Assembly (NCBI GenBank): GCA_900468625.1
Contig: UBUL01000004.1
Span: 117,338-181,337, forward strand
DNA length: 64,000 nucleotides
Source of the DNA: Hyphomicrobiales bacterium
GTDB lineage: Bacteria > Pseudomonadota > Alphaproteobacteria > Rhizobiales > Rhizobiaceae
Direction of reading: 5' to 3'
The position numbers and the translations under genes were made by a program. Shown here one piece after another: positions 45,003-53,546 of this stretch; within the stretch, counting starts at the first letter, position 1, and every line of letters starts with the position of its first letter. The notes below the pieces were generated by a model that did not search any database, was not told the origin of the DNA, and was given only the letters and a program-made list of their open reading frames with translations.

Positions 45003-46649
45003 TCACCCCACATACCCGCAGAACACATCCAGCGCGGCAAGCGCCACCGTCGCCCCAGCATCCGCCGTGCTGAAACCTGGCATGGCGATCGTCTTGCCGA
45101 GCTTGATATCCTTTGGCAACGCAACCTTCACCGGCTCGCGGGAGAGATTGAAGACGAACAGCAGCGTCTCGTCATCCTTCGAGCGCGTGAAGGCAAGAAC
45201 GTCTTCAGTGGCGTCGAGGAAGGTCATGTCGCCATCGCGTAGGGCCGCATGCTCCGCACGGAAGGCCAGCGTCCGCCGGTAGTGATGCAGCACGGAATCT
45301 TCGTCCGCCTCCTGCTTGTCGACCGCAAGCGCCGCATGCTGGTAGGGAACCGGCAGCCATGACTTGTCGGCGGTCGTAAAGCCGGCATGGGCGCGGCTCG
45401 CCTCCCAGGGCATCGGCGTGCGGCATCCGTCACGCCCCTTGAAAGCCGGCCAGAAGCGAATGCCATAGGGATCGCGCAGATCCTCGAAGGCAAGCTCGGC
45501 CTCCGGCAGGCCAAGCTCTTCGCCCTGATAGAGGCAGATCGAACCGCGCAGGGTGGAAAGCAGCGAAATAGCGAGCCTTGCAACCCGCGGCTGCTCTTCT
45601 TCAGTCTCGGCAAAGCGGCTGACATGGCGCCGGACGTCGTGGTTCGAAAAGGCCCAGCAGACCCAGCCGTCGATCACGCTGTCCTGAAAATCGCTGACGC
45701 AACGGCGGAAATGCGCCGGCGTGAAATCAGGCCCCAAAAGATCGAAGGTATAACACATATTCAGCTTGTCGCCGCCGCTGGTATAGGCCGCCACCGTCTC
45801 CAGCGAGCGCGCACCGTCGCCTACCTCGCCGACGGTCGTGCGGTTTTCATACTGGTCGAGCAACGCCCGGAACCGCTTGAGGAAAGCGATATTCTCCGGC
45901 TGCGTCTTGTCGTAGAGATGGTTCTGCATCCCGTAAGGGTTGCTTTCGGGGGCATCGAGCCCAGCCGTTGCGACAAGCGTTGCCGGATTGTCACGCAGCT
46001 TCTTGTCGCAGAAATAGTAATTCACCGTATCCAGACGGAAACCGTCCACACCCCGGTCGAGCCAGAACTTGACGGCTGAAAGTACCGCATCCTGAACCTC
46101 AGGATGATGGAAATTCAGGTCCGGCTGCGAGATCAGGAAGTTGTGCTGATAATATTGGCGGCGCACGCCGTCCCATTCCCAGCCAGGTCCGCCGAAGATC
46201 GACAGCCAGTTGTTGGGCGCCGTGCCGTCCGGCTTCGGATCGGCCCAGACATACCAGTCCGCTTTCGGATTGTCGCGGCTTGCCCGGCTCTCCACGAACC
46301 AGGGATGCCGATCCGAGGTATGTGAGATCACCTGATCGATGATGACCTTCAGCCCCAGTTCGTGCGCCGCCGCCATCATCTCGTCGAAATCGGCAAGCGT
46401 GCCGAAAATCGGATCGACATCGCAATAATCGGCAACGTCATAACCCATATCGGCCATCGGGGAGGTGAAGAAAGGTGCCAGCCAGATCGCATCGACCCCG
46501 AGTGCGGCGATATGAGGCAGGCGCCGTGTAACACCCTTGATGTCGCCGAGACCGTTGGCATCCGTATCCTGAAACGACCGCGGATAGACTTGATAGATCA
46601 CCGCTCCGCGCCACCAGTCGGCTCCTGCCGCTTTGTTCGTCGATTTCAT
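45003..46649 (-). CDS. alpha-glucosidase (glycoside hydrolase family 13)
   Basis: The 548-aa product is a GH13 enzyme that cleaves alpha-1,4 or alpha-1,6 glucosides (maltose, isomaltose or sucrose-like sugars). The four GH13 conserved regions are visible: QVISHTSDRHPWF (region I, near residue 99), GVDGFRLDTVNYY (Asp nucleophile, near 200), TTVGEVGDGA (acid/base Glu near 270) and WAFSNHDVRRH (Asp near 325). The start at 46649 (MKSTNKAAGADWW) gives the family length. It lacks a signal peptide, so it is cytosolic. It is divergent from the opp operon; repeat B1 lies between it and the toxin remnant. Confidence 0.9.
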   Translation of the reverse strand: MKSTNKAAGADWWRGAVIYQVYPRSFQDTDANGLGDIKGVTRRLPHIAALGVDAIWLAPFFTSPMADMGYDVADYCDVDPIFGTLADFDEMMAAAHELGLKVIIDQVISHTSDRHPWFVESRASRDNPKADWYVWADPKPDGTAPNNWLSIFGGPGWEWDGVRRQYYQHNFLISQPDLNFHHPEVQDAVLSAVKFWLDRGVDGFRLDTVNYYFCDKKLRDNPATLVATAGLDAPESNPYGMQNHLYDKTQPENIAFLKRFRALLDQYENRTTVGEVGDGARSLETVAAYTSGGDKLNMCYTFDLLGPDFTPAHFRRCVSDFQDSVIDGWVCWAFSNHDVRRHVSRFAETEEEQPRVARLAISLLSTLRGSICLYQGEELGLPEAELAFEDLRDPYGIRFWPAFKGRDGCRTPMPWEASRAHAGFTTADKSWLPVPYQHAALAVDKQEADEDSVLHHYRRTLAFRAEHAALRDGDMTFLDATEDVLAFTRSKDDETLLFVFNLSREPVKVALPKDIKLGKTIAMPGFSTADAGATVALAALDVFCGYVG

Positions 46650-46858
46650 CAAACAGCCTCGATATCGCACAAGGTTTTCCAGTTTGCACACTCGGGCGCA
46701 GGCGGCAAGCCGCAATCGGCGACGGCGCGACCGCTACTGGGAGGACGTGTAAATTCGCGCTATCAATTTTAGAGAATTATCAACATGGAAGTTCGCACAC
46801 ACATCGTCTCCGTCTCTTTTGGGCTTGAAAGCGACGTGGCTTCGGATAACTTCCGCAC

Positions 46859-46878
46859 TGACCTGCACGTACAGGTCA
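46859..46878. promoter_or_regulatory. palindrome between alpha-glucosidase and oppA
   Basis: TGACCTG and CAGGTCA are perfect inverted arms around CACGTA, 65 bp before the oppA start. It could be an operator of either gene, or the stem of a leader RNA. No regulator gene is adjacent. Confidence 0.4.
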
Positions 46879-46942
46879 CCTGCGGGATCAAAAATACCCC
46901 TGTAAAATCAGGGACAATAACTCCAGAAAGGTGGGAAAACGT

Positions 46943-48523
46943 ATGACTCATTTCGCCAGGAAATTTCTAGCGGCGGCATTCGTCAGCACAATGATGAGCT
47001 TCTCCGCACATGCCGCGACCCTCAATATCCACAATGGCGGCGACCCGACTTCGCTCGATCCGCAGAAGATCTCCGGCGACTGGGAAAACCGCATCGACGG
47101 CGATATTTTCGAAGGCCTGGTGACTGAGGATCCTAAGGACAACCCCATTCCGGGCCAAGCTGCGAGCTGGACCATTTCCCCCGATCAGAAGGTCTATACA
47201 TTCAAGCTGCGCGACGGCATCAAGTGGTCCGACGGCCATCCCGTCACCGCTCAGGATTTCGTCTTTGCGTTTCAGCGCCTGATGGATCCGAAGACTGCCG
47301 CCCAGTACGCCTACCTGCAGTACACGATCAAGAACGCGGAAAAGATCAACAAGGGCGAGATCAAGGATCTGACCCAGCTCGGCGTCAAGGCGATCGACGA
47401 CAAGACGCTGGAAATCACCCTCGAAAACCCGACGCCTTACTTCCTCAACGCCCTGATGCACTACACGGCCTATCCGCTGCCGAAGCATGTCGTCGAAGCC
47501 AAGGGCGACCAGTGGGTCAAAATCGAGAACATCGTCACCAACGGCCCCTACAAGCCGGTTGAGTGGGTGCCGGGTTCGCATGTCAGCAACGTCAAGAACG
47601 ATCAGTATTATGACGCCAAGGACGTAAAGATCGACAAGGTGAATTTCTACACGCTGGAAGATCAGGCAGCAGCGCTGAAGCGCTTTCGCGCCGGCGAATT
47701 CGATATCGTCACATCGTTCCCAGCGGATCAGTATGAATGGCTTCAGAAGAACCTCCCCGGCCAGGCGCATGTGGTGCCGTTCCTTGGCACCTACTACTAT
47801 GTCCTGAACGCCACCAAGCCGCCCTTCAATGACAAGCGCGTCCGCCAGGCTCTCTCCATGGCTGTCAACCGCGAGGTCATCGGCCCGAAGATCCTCGGCA
47901 CCGGCGAATTGCCGATGTATTCCTGGGTGCCGCCGGGCACGGCCAATTACGGTGAACCGGCCTACGTCAGCTGGAAGGACGAGCCCTACAAGCAGAAGGT
48001 CGAAGAGGCCAAGAAGCTTTTGAAGGAAGCAGGTTTCGGCCCCGATCACCCGCTGAAGGCGCAGCTTCGCTACAACACCAACGACAACCATAAGCGCATC
48101 GCCGTTGCGATCGCCGCCATGTGGAAGCCGCTCGGCGTCGATGTCGAGCTCTACAACACCGAAACCAAGGTGCATTACGACGGAATGAAGCGCGGGGAAG
48201 TAGAGATCGGCCGTGCCGGCTGGCTCGCCGACTATAACGACCCGATCAACTTCCTCAGCCTGCTCTCGACCGGCGTCGACATGAATTACGGTCGCTGGAG
48301 CAATCCGAAATATGATGCACTGATAACCCAGGGCAATGAACAGACCGACCTGAAGAAGCGCGCCGAGATCTACAAGCAGGCCGAGCAGGTCGCCCTCGAC
48401 GATAGCGCCGCTATCCCGATCTACTACTATGTTTCCCAGAACATCGTCGCCCCGAAGGTCCAGGGCTTCGTCGACAATATTCAGGACATCCACCGCACGC
48501 GCTGGCTGTCGATCAAAGAATAA
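46943..48523 (+). CDS. oppA: oligopeptide ABC transporter substrate-binding protein
   Basis: The 526-aa product is a periplasmic SBP_bac_5 protein of the OppA/MppA type with a signal peptide (residues 1-25, ending AHAATLNIHNGGDP) and the conserved PTSLDPQKI, SFPADQYEW and TYYYVLNATKPPFNDKRVRQA segments. The signal peptide lacks a Cys, so it is probably not a lipoprotein. ATG 46943 is preferred over the upstream GTG because AGGTGGGAAAACGT precedes it. It is the first gene of a five-gene operon. Confidence 0.93.
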   Translation: MTHFARKFLAAAFVSTMMSFSAHAATLNIHNGGDPTSLDPQKISGDWENRIDGDIFEGLVTEDPKDNPIPGQAASWTISPDQKVYTFKLRDGIKWSDGHPVTAQDFVFAFQRLMDPKTAAQYAYLQYTIKNAEKINKGEIKDLTQLGVKAIDDKTLEITLENPTPYFLNALMHYTAYPLPKHVVEAKGDQWVKIENIVTNGPYKPVEWVPGSHVSNVKNDQYYDAKDVKIDKVNFYTLEDQAAALKRFRAGEFDIVTSFPADQYEWLQKNLPGQAHVVPFLGTYYYVLNATKPPFNDKRVRQALSMAVNREVIGPKILGTGELPMYSWVPPGTANYGEPAYVSWKDEPYKQKVEEAKKLLKEAGFGPDHPLKAQLRYNTNDNHKRIAVAIAAMWKPLGVDVELYNTETKVHYDGMKRGEVEIGRAGWLADYNDPINFLSLLSTGVDMNYGRWSNPKYDALITQGNEQTDLKKRAEIYKQAEQVALDDSAAIPIYYYVSQNIVAPKVQGFVDNIQDIHRTRWLSIKE

Positions 48524-48533
48524 TTGGGAACAG

Positions 48534-48563
48534 CCTCCCTCCCGGGCAAAACCGGGAGGGAGG
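48534..48563 (+). promoter_or_regulatory. hairpin between oppA and oppB covering the oppB ribosome binding site
   Basis: CCTCCCTCCCGG and CCGGGAGGGAGG are a perfect 12-bp stem with a GCAAAA loop. The 3' arm contains GGGAGG, the ribosome binding site of oppB (ATG 48575). No T-run follows, so it probably tunes expression of the permease and ATPase genes relative to oppA. Confidence 0.65.
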
Positions 48564-48574
48564 CGTTTAAGACC

Positions 48575-49498
48575 ATGTTTGGCTATGCTCTCCGTCGTTT
48601 GCTGTCGACAATCCCGGTCATCTGGATTGCCGTGACAGTATGCTTTTTCATTCTGCGCCTCGCTCCCGGCGGCCCCTTCGATGGCGAAAGGCCATTGCCG
48701 CCGGAAGTCAAAGCCAACCTCGCGGCTCACTACAACCTCGACAAGCCTCTGGTTGAGCAATACCTGATCTATATCGGCGACGTCATGAAGGGCGATCTTG
48801 GCCCCTCCTTCGCCAATCAGGACTTCACCGTCACCCAGCAGATCATGTCCGGCTTTCCCTATACGCTGACCATCGGCGGCGCCGCATTCGTGCTCGCAAC
48901 CGTTATCGGCGTGTTCATAGGCTGCCTTGGGGCACTCTATCAGAACCGGGCGGCCGATTATTGGCTGGGCGGCGGACTCTTGATCGGCCTGGTCATGCCA
49001 AGCTTCCTCATCGCCCCCATCCTTCAGCTCGTCTTCGGCAATACGCTTGGCTGGCTGCCGGTCGGCGGCTGGGGCGACGGCTCGATCAAGTTCCTGATCC
49101 TGCCGATCGTCGTTCTGACGCTGCCGCATGCTGCACGCATATCGCGCCTGATGCGCGGCTCTATGATCGAGGTGATGGGCCAGAACTTCATCCGCACCGC
49201 CAAGGCCAAAGGCATCGGCCCGAGGCTGACGATCATGCGCCATGCGCTGAAGCCGGCCATGATGCCTGTCGTCTCCTATCTCGGACCCGCGGCAAGCTAC
49301 CTGCTCACCGGCTCGCTGGTGGTCGAAAGCATCTTCGGCCTCCCCGGAGTCGGCCGCTACTTCGTCGGTGCGGCGTTGAACCGCGACTACGGCATGGTTC
49401 TCGGCACGGTCATCTTCTACATGGTCCTGATCGTGGTCCTCAACCTGCTGGTCGACATCGCCTATGCCTGGCTCGACCCGAAAGTGAGAATGCGATGA
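48575..49498 (+). CDS. oppB: oligopeptide ABC transporter permease
   Basis: The 307-aa inner-membrane product has six predicted transmembrane segments and the OppB/DppB family N-terminal segment (RRLLSTIPVIWIAVTVCFFILR), the cytoplasmic coupling loop EVMGQNFIRTAKAKGIGPR near residue 208 and VVESIFGLPGVGRYFVGAA. The start at 48575 matches the family; the frame extends upstream to 48524 through the hairpin, but the ribosome binding site favours 48575. It overlaps oppC by four bases. Confidence 0.92.
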   Translation: MFGYALRRLLSTIPVIWIAVTVCFFILRLAPGGPFDGERPLPPEVKANLAAHYNLDKPLVEQYLIYIGDVMKGDLGPSFANQDFTVTQQIMSGFPYTLTIGGAAFVLATVIGVFIGCLGALYQNRAADYWLGGGLLIGLVMPSFLIAPILQLVFGNTLGWLPVGGWGDGSIKFLILPIVVLTLPHAARISRLMRGSMIEVMGQNFIRTAKAKGIGPRLTIMRHALKPAMMPVVSYLGPAASYLLTGSLVVESIFGLPGVGRYFVGAALNRDYGMVLGTVIFYMVLIVVLNLLVDIAYAWLDPKVRMR

Positions 49499-50412
49499 TC
49501 CTCAATTCCGCCAAGAGAGAATTGCTGGAAGCTGAATTGCTTTCGGCAGAAGGGCTCGCACCCAAAGGGCGGTCCCTCACCGGCGACGCGATGCGCCGTC
49601 TCCTGCGCAACAAGGCCGCAGCCCTGTCGCTGATCGTGCTGGCAGTACTGGTTCTGGTTGCGATATTCGGCCCGTATTTCCTGCCCTTCAACTACGAAGA
49701 CCCGGACTGGAACTCGTTCCGCGGCGCTCCCGACTTCGCAGCCGGCCATTATTTCGGCACGGACGGCAACGGCCGCGACCTGCTGGCGCGCACGCTCTAC
49801 GGCACGCGCGTTTCGCTGACGGTCGCGCTCGTGGCAACCCTCGTTTCCGTTGTCATCGGCGTGCTCTACGGCGCTGTCGCCGGCTACTTCGGCGGCCGCG
49901 TCGATGCGATCATGATGCGCTTCGTCGATATCATGTACGCCCTGCCCTACGTGCTCTTCGTCATCCTGCTGATGGTGATCTTCGGCCGCAACGTCTATCT
50001 GCTGTTTGCGGCGATCGGTGCGCTCGAATGGCTCACCATGGCCCGCATCGTGCGCGGCCAGACCTTGTCCATCAAGCAGCGCGAATTCATCGAAGCTGCA
50101 AAAGCTTCGGGACAGCGTTCGTTCAAGATCATCCTCAAACACATCGTGCCGAACCTCGTCGGTCCGGTCGTCATCTATGCGACGCTCACCATCCCGGAAA
50201 TCATCGCAACCGAAAGCTTCCTTTCCTATCTCGGCTTCGGCGTTCAGGAACCGCTGACATCGCTCGGCACGCTGATTGCAGAAGGCTCGGCCGGCATGGA
50301 GACGACGCCTTGGCTGCTGCTCTTTCCCGCCGGATTCCTGGTTGCGCTGCTGATGAGCCTGCTCTTCATCGGCGACGGACTGCGCGACGCTTTCGATCCG
50401 AAGGATCGCTGA
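49495..50412 (+). CDS. oppC: oligopeptide ABC transporter permease
   Basis: The 305-aa inner-membrane product has six predicted transmembrane segments, the N-terminal cytoplasmic stretch of the OppC/DppC family and the coupling loop EFIEAAKASGQRSFKIILKH near residue 195. ATG 49495 overlaps the oppB stop (ATGA) and its stop is one base before oppD, so the genes are translated as a unit. Confidence 0.92.
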   Translation: MILNSAKRELLEAELLSAEGLAPKGRSLTGDAMRRLLRNKAAALSLIVLAVLVLVAIFGPYFLPFNYEDPDWNSFRGAPDFAAGHYFGTDGNGRDLLARTLYGTRVSLTVALVATLVSVVIGVLYGAVAGYFGGRVDAIMMRFVDIMYALPYVLFVILLMVIFGRNVYLLFAAIGALEWLTMARIVRGQTLSIKQREFIEAAKASGQRSFKIILKHIVPNLVGPVVIYATLTIPEIIATESFLSYLGFGVQEPLTSLGTLIAEGSAGMETTPWLLLFPAGFLVALLMSLLFIGDGLRDAFDPKDR

Positions 50413-50413
50413 C

Positions 50414-51409
50414 ATGACAGGCACACTTCTCGAACTCAAAGACTACTCCATCACCTTCCGCACACCCGAAGGCGAAGTGGCGGCGGTCTCGAAGATGAAT
50501 CTCAAGATCGGCCGCGGCGAACGGATCGCCATCGTCGGCGAATCCGGTTCCGGCAAGAGCCAGACCTTCCTCGGCCTGATGGGTCTGCTCGCCAAGAACG
50601 GCCGCACCAGCGGCCAGGCGCTGCTCGACGGCAAGGATTTGCTAACGCTCAAGCCGCGCGAACTCGACCATGTCCGCGGCAAGGACATGGCCATGGTCTT
50701 CCAGGACCCGATGACGGCGCTCAACCCGTCGCTGCGCATCTCGCGCCAGCTGACGGAACAGCTCGAGGTTCACGGCGGCCTGACGGCGCGCGCAGCTTCG
50801 GCAGCGGCACTCGATATGCTGAAGCGCGTCGGCATCCCTGACCCGACACGGCGCTTCAATCTCTATCCGCATGAGCTTTCGGGCGGCATGCGCCAGCGCA
50901 TCGTCATCGCCATGGCGCTGCTCACCAAGCCGAAGCTCCTCATTGCCGACGAGCCGACGACGGCACTCGACGTGACGATCCAGGCGCAGATCCTCGATCT
51001 TTTCAACGAGTTGACGGCGGAAATGCACACGGCGCTCGTCATGATCACCCATGATCTCGGCGTCGTTGCCGGACTCGCCGACCGCGTCGCCGTCATGTAT
51101 GCCGGCCGTATCGTCGAGGAAGCTCCGGTCGAAGAGCTGTTCGAAAGTCCGGCCCATCCCTATACGGCGGCGCTCCACGCCGCGATCCCGCGGCCCGATC
51201 AGGATGTCGACGACCTCACCGTCATCCCCGGACGGCCGCCGAACCTGATGCACCTGCCGCGCGGCTGCTCTTTCTCGCCGCGCTGCGCTCATGTGCAGGA
51301 CGATTGCCTCGACGCCGCACCTCCGCTCGATCGGTTGGCATCGCGACGCTGCGCAGCCTGCTTCCATCCCCTTTCGGCTGATCAGGAACGGAGCCTCGTC
51401 CATGGCTGA
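50414..51409 (+). CDS. oppD: oligopeptide ABC transporter ATP-binding protein
   Basis: The 331-aa cytosolic product is an ABC ATPase of the OppD group: Walker A VGESGSGKS near residue 43, signature LSGGMRQRIVIAMAL near 155 and Walker B LLIADEPTTALDV near 175. The C-terminal Cys-rich segment (CSFSPRCAHVQDDC) is the conserved iron-sulfur-like motif of Opp/Dpp ATPases. Its 3' end overlaps oppF by eight bases. Confidence 0.93.
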   Translation: MTGTLLELKDYSITFRTPEGEVAAVSKMNLKIGRGERIAIVGESGSGKSQTFLGLMGLLAKNGRTSGQALLDGKDLLTLKPRELDHVRGKDMAMVFQDPMTALNPSLRISRQLTEQLEVHGGLTARAASAAALDMLKRVGIPDPTRRFNLYPHELSGGMRQRIVIAMALLTKPKLLIADEPTTALDVTIQAQILDLFNELTAEMHTALVMITHDLGVVAGLADRVAVMYAGRIVEEAPVEELFESPAHPYTAALHAAIPRPDQDVDDLTVIPGRPPNLMHLPRGCSFSPRCAHVQDDCLDAAPPLDRLASRRCAACFHPLSADQERSLVHG

Positions 51410-52388
51410 ACAAACGCTTCTGAAGGTCGAGCATCTGACGACCGAATTCGAACTGCCGTCGAAATCCTTCTTCAAACCGCCGCTGATCCTGACGGCGGTC
51501 AACGATGTCAGCTTCGAGCTGAAGACCGGCCGCACGCTCGGCATCGTCGGCGAGTCCGGCTGCGGCAAGTCCACGCTCGGCCGCTCCATCCTGCGGTTGA
51601 TCAAAGCACAGAAGGGCCGCATCATGTGGCAAGGCGGCAACCTTCTCGATCTCAGCGAGGAGGACATGCGTGCCGCACGTCGCGACATGCAAATCATCTT
51701 CCAGGATCCGATCGCCTCCCTCGATCCGCGCATGACCGTCGGCGACATCATTGCGGAGCCGCTCACCGTCTTCGAACCGAAGCTGACCCGTGCGCAGCGG
51801 CAGGATCGGGTTCGCGAGATCATGGCGGCAGTCGGCCTCGTACCCGAGATGATCAACCGCTACCCGCACGAGTTCTCGGGCGGACAGGCGCAGCGCATCG
51901 GCATTGCCCGCGCCGTTATCACCCGGCCGAAGCTCATCATCTGCGATGAGCCGGTGTCGGCCCTCGATGTCTCGATCCAGGGCCAGGTCATCACGCTTCT
52001 GCGCCGCCTGCGCAAGGAATTCGGCCTGACCCTGATCTTCATCAGCCACGATCTTTCCGTGGTACGCCTGATCTCGGACGACGTACTGGTGCTCTATCTC
52101 GGCAAGGTGGTGGAAGCGGGCGAAGCCGCAACCGTCTTCGACCATCCGGCGCATCCCTACACGCAGGCGCTGTTCTCCGCCGCGCCCATTCCCGATCCGA
52201 AGCTGGCACGCGGCCGCGAGCGCATCCGCCTGCAGGGCGATCCGCCCTCGCCGCTCAATCCGCCGCCGGGCTGCGTCTTCTCGCCCCGCTGCTGGAAGGC
52301 GACGGATGTCTGCCGCACGAAAATGCCGCCGACCGAGCATGTGCGCCCCGGCCAGACGGCTGCCTGCTATCATATGGACAGGCCATAG
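51402..52388 (+). CDS. oppF: oligopeptide ABC transporter ATP-binding protein
   Basis: The 328-aa product is the second ATPase: Walker A VGESGCGKSTLGR near residue 51, signature FSGGQAQRIGIARAV near 165 and Walker B LIICDEPVSALDV near 185. The C-terminal CVFSPRCWKATDVC motif is the Opp/Dpp oligopeptide ATPase signature. ATG 51402 follows an AGGAACGGAG site and overlaps oppD. Its TAG stop (52386-52388) is the first triplet of a family A repeat fragment. Confidence 0.93.
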   Translation: MAEQTLLKVEHLTTEFELPSKSFFKPPLILTAVNDVSFELKTGRTLGIVGESGCGKSTLGRSILRLIKAQKGRIMWQGGNLLDLSEEDMRAARRDMQIIFQDPIASLDPRMTVGDIIAEPLTVFEPKLTRAQRQDRVREIMAAVGLVPEMINRYPHEFSGGQAQRIGIARAVITRPKLIICDEPVSALDVSIQGQVITLLRRLRKEFGLTLIFISHDLSVVRLISDDVLVLYLGKVVEAGEAATVFDHPAHPYTQALFSAAPIPDPKLARGRERIRLQGDPPSPLNPPPGCVFSPRCWKATDVCRTKMPPTEHVRPGQTAACYHMDRP

Positions 52389-52417
52389 GGCAATTCCAGG
52401 AAAAGTGTGGAGCGGTT
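52386..52417. repeat. 5' fragment of intergenic element family A (copy 3)
   Basis: Thirty-two bases starting at the oppF stop codon match the reverse complement of the element at 2506-2609 at 28 positions, then homology is lost. The fragment lies between oppF and the kinase gene. Confidence 0.6.
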
Positions 52418-52538
52418 CAGCGATCCCACGAAAAGTGAGCCGCTAAGATCGCAAAAGTGGACGGTGGCTGCCGCCGTCTGCCTTGCTCTGGCCACCGCTT
52501 CCGCGTATGCAGCAGCCAGGCAAATGCAGGAGGAAGTC

Positions 52539-53456
52539 TTGGGCGGACGTTTTCTATCGATCGGCGAATGCATGGTGGAACTGTCGCAGGCCGATGACGG
52601 GCATTTGCGCAAGGGCTTTGCCGGCGATACCTTCAACACCGCCTGGTATGCCCGCGCCTGCCTGCCCGCAGACTGGTCGATCGACTATTTCACCGCCCTT
52701 GGCGACGATGCCATGTCCGACGAAATGATCGCCTTCATGGGCAGCGCGGGCATCGGGACGCAACGCATTCTCCGCCTTCGCGGCAAGACTCCGGGCCTCT
52801 ACATGATCAATCTGAAGGATGGAGAGCGCTCCTTCAGCTATTGGCGCGACAGCTCCGCCGCCAGACAGCTCGCGGCCGATGGCGATGCCCTGCGCACGGC
52901 AATCGAAGCCTCCGACGTCCTCTATTTCTCGGGCATCACGCTGGCGATCCTGCCGCGCGAGGATGCCTTCACCCTGCTTGCGGAGCTGCGCCGGGCGAAG
53001 GCCGCCGGCAAGCTCGTCGCCTTCGATCCGAACCTGCGCCCTCGCCTCTGGTCCAGCCTCGACGCGATGCACACCATGATTTCAGAAGGTGCGCGCGCCG
53101 CAACGCTCGTTATGCCAAGCTTCGACGACGAGGCGGTCCATTTCGGGGACGACTCGATTGCCGCCACCATCCATCGCTACCGGCAGTGCGGAGCACAAAT
53201 GGTCGTCGTCAAGAACGGCGCCGACGGCGCGACCATCGGCGACGACGCCGATGAGACGCCCGTTCCAGCAGTCAAGGTCGCCAAGCTCGTCGACACCACG
53301 AGCGCCGGCGACAGCTTCAATGGCGCATTTCTGGCTCACTACCTGCAGCATAAGGATGCGGTTGCCGCGGCCAGCTTTGGGGCCGGGATCGCGGCAAAGG
53401 TCATCCAGGAATACGGCGCGCTCATCGCTCCCGAGAAGCTGAAGATCGCCAAATAG
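52539..53456 (+). CDS. kdgK: PfkB-family sugar kinase, probably 2-dehydro-3-deoxygluconokinase
   Basis: The 305-aa product from TTG 52539 is a ribokinase/PfkB-family kinase: LSIGECMVELSQ at the N-terminus, GFAGDTFNTAWYARA near residue 30 (substrate loop), LRPRLWSS near 163 and the C-terminal PfkB signature LVDTTSAGDSFNGAFLAHY near 250, in which the Asp of AGD is the catalytic base. The KDG kinase subgroup is most likely: it phosphorylates 2-dehydro-3-deoxygluconate in the Entner-Doudoroff or uronate pathway. The frame is open to 52407, but the upstream 44 codons include repeat-derived sequence; AGGAGGAAG before TTG 52539 is the best ribosome binding site. ATG 52524 is the alternative. Confidence 0.82.
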   Translation: MGGRFLSIGECMVELSQADDGHLRKGFAGDTFNTAWYARACLPADWSIDYFTALGDDAMSDEMIAFMGSAGIGTQRILRLRGKTPGLYMINLKDGERSFSYWRDSSAARQLAADGDALRTAIEASDVLYFSGITLAILPREDAFTLLAELRRAKAAGKLVAFDPNLRPRLWSSLDAMHTMISEGARAATLVMPSFDDEAVHFGDDSIAATIHRYRQCGAQMVVVKNGADGATIGDDADETPVPAVKVAKLVDTTSAGDSFNGAFLAHYLQHKDAVAAASFGAGIAAKVIQEYGALIAPEKLKIAK

Positions 53457-53459
53457 GTG

Positions 53460-53477
53460 CTGTAATATTTCCATCAT
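53460..53477 (+). promoter_or_regulatory. possible PHO box before the glycosyltransferase gene
   Basis: CTGTAAT-ATTT-CCATCAT resembles two tandem PhoB half-sites (CTGTCAT, 11 bases apart), matching 11 of 14 conserved positions. It starts 3 bp past the kinase stop and about 70 bp before the glycosyltransferase start. It is suggestive because related glycosyltransferases act in phosphate-starvation lipid synthesis. Confidence 0.35.
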
Positions 53478-53546
53478 GGACACCCCCCACAATAGAGTGG
53501 GCGCGGGAATCATGTTTGAAGCACCGCAATCGCTGGCACCGTCATC

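Noticed and set aside
46967..49243. 758-codon open frame on the minus strand over oppA and oppB
   Set aside because: It is the antisense of two clear genes, has Arg/Asp/His-rich low-similarity sequence typical of GC-rich shadow frames, and no ribosome binding site.
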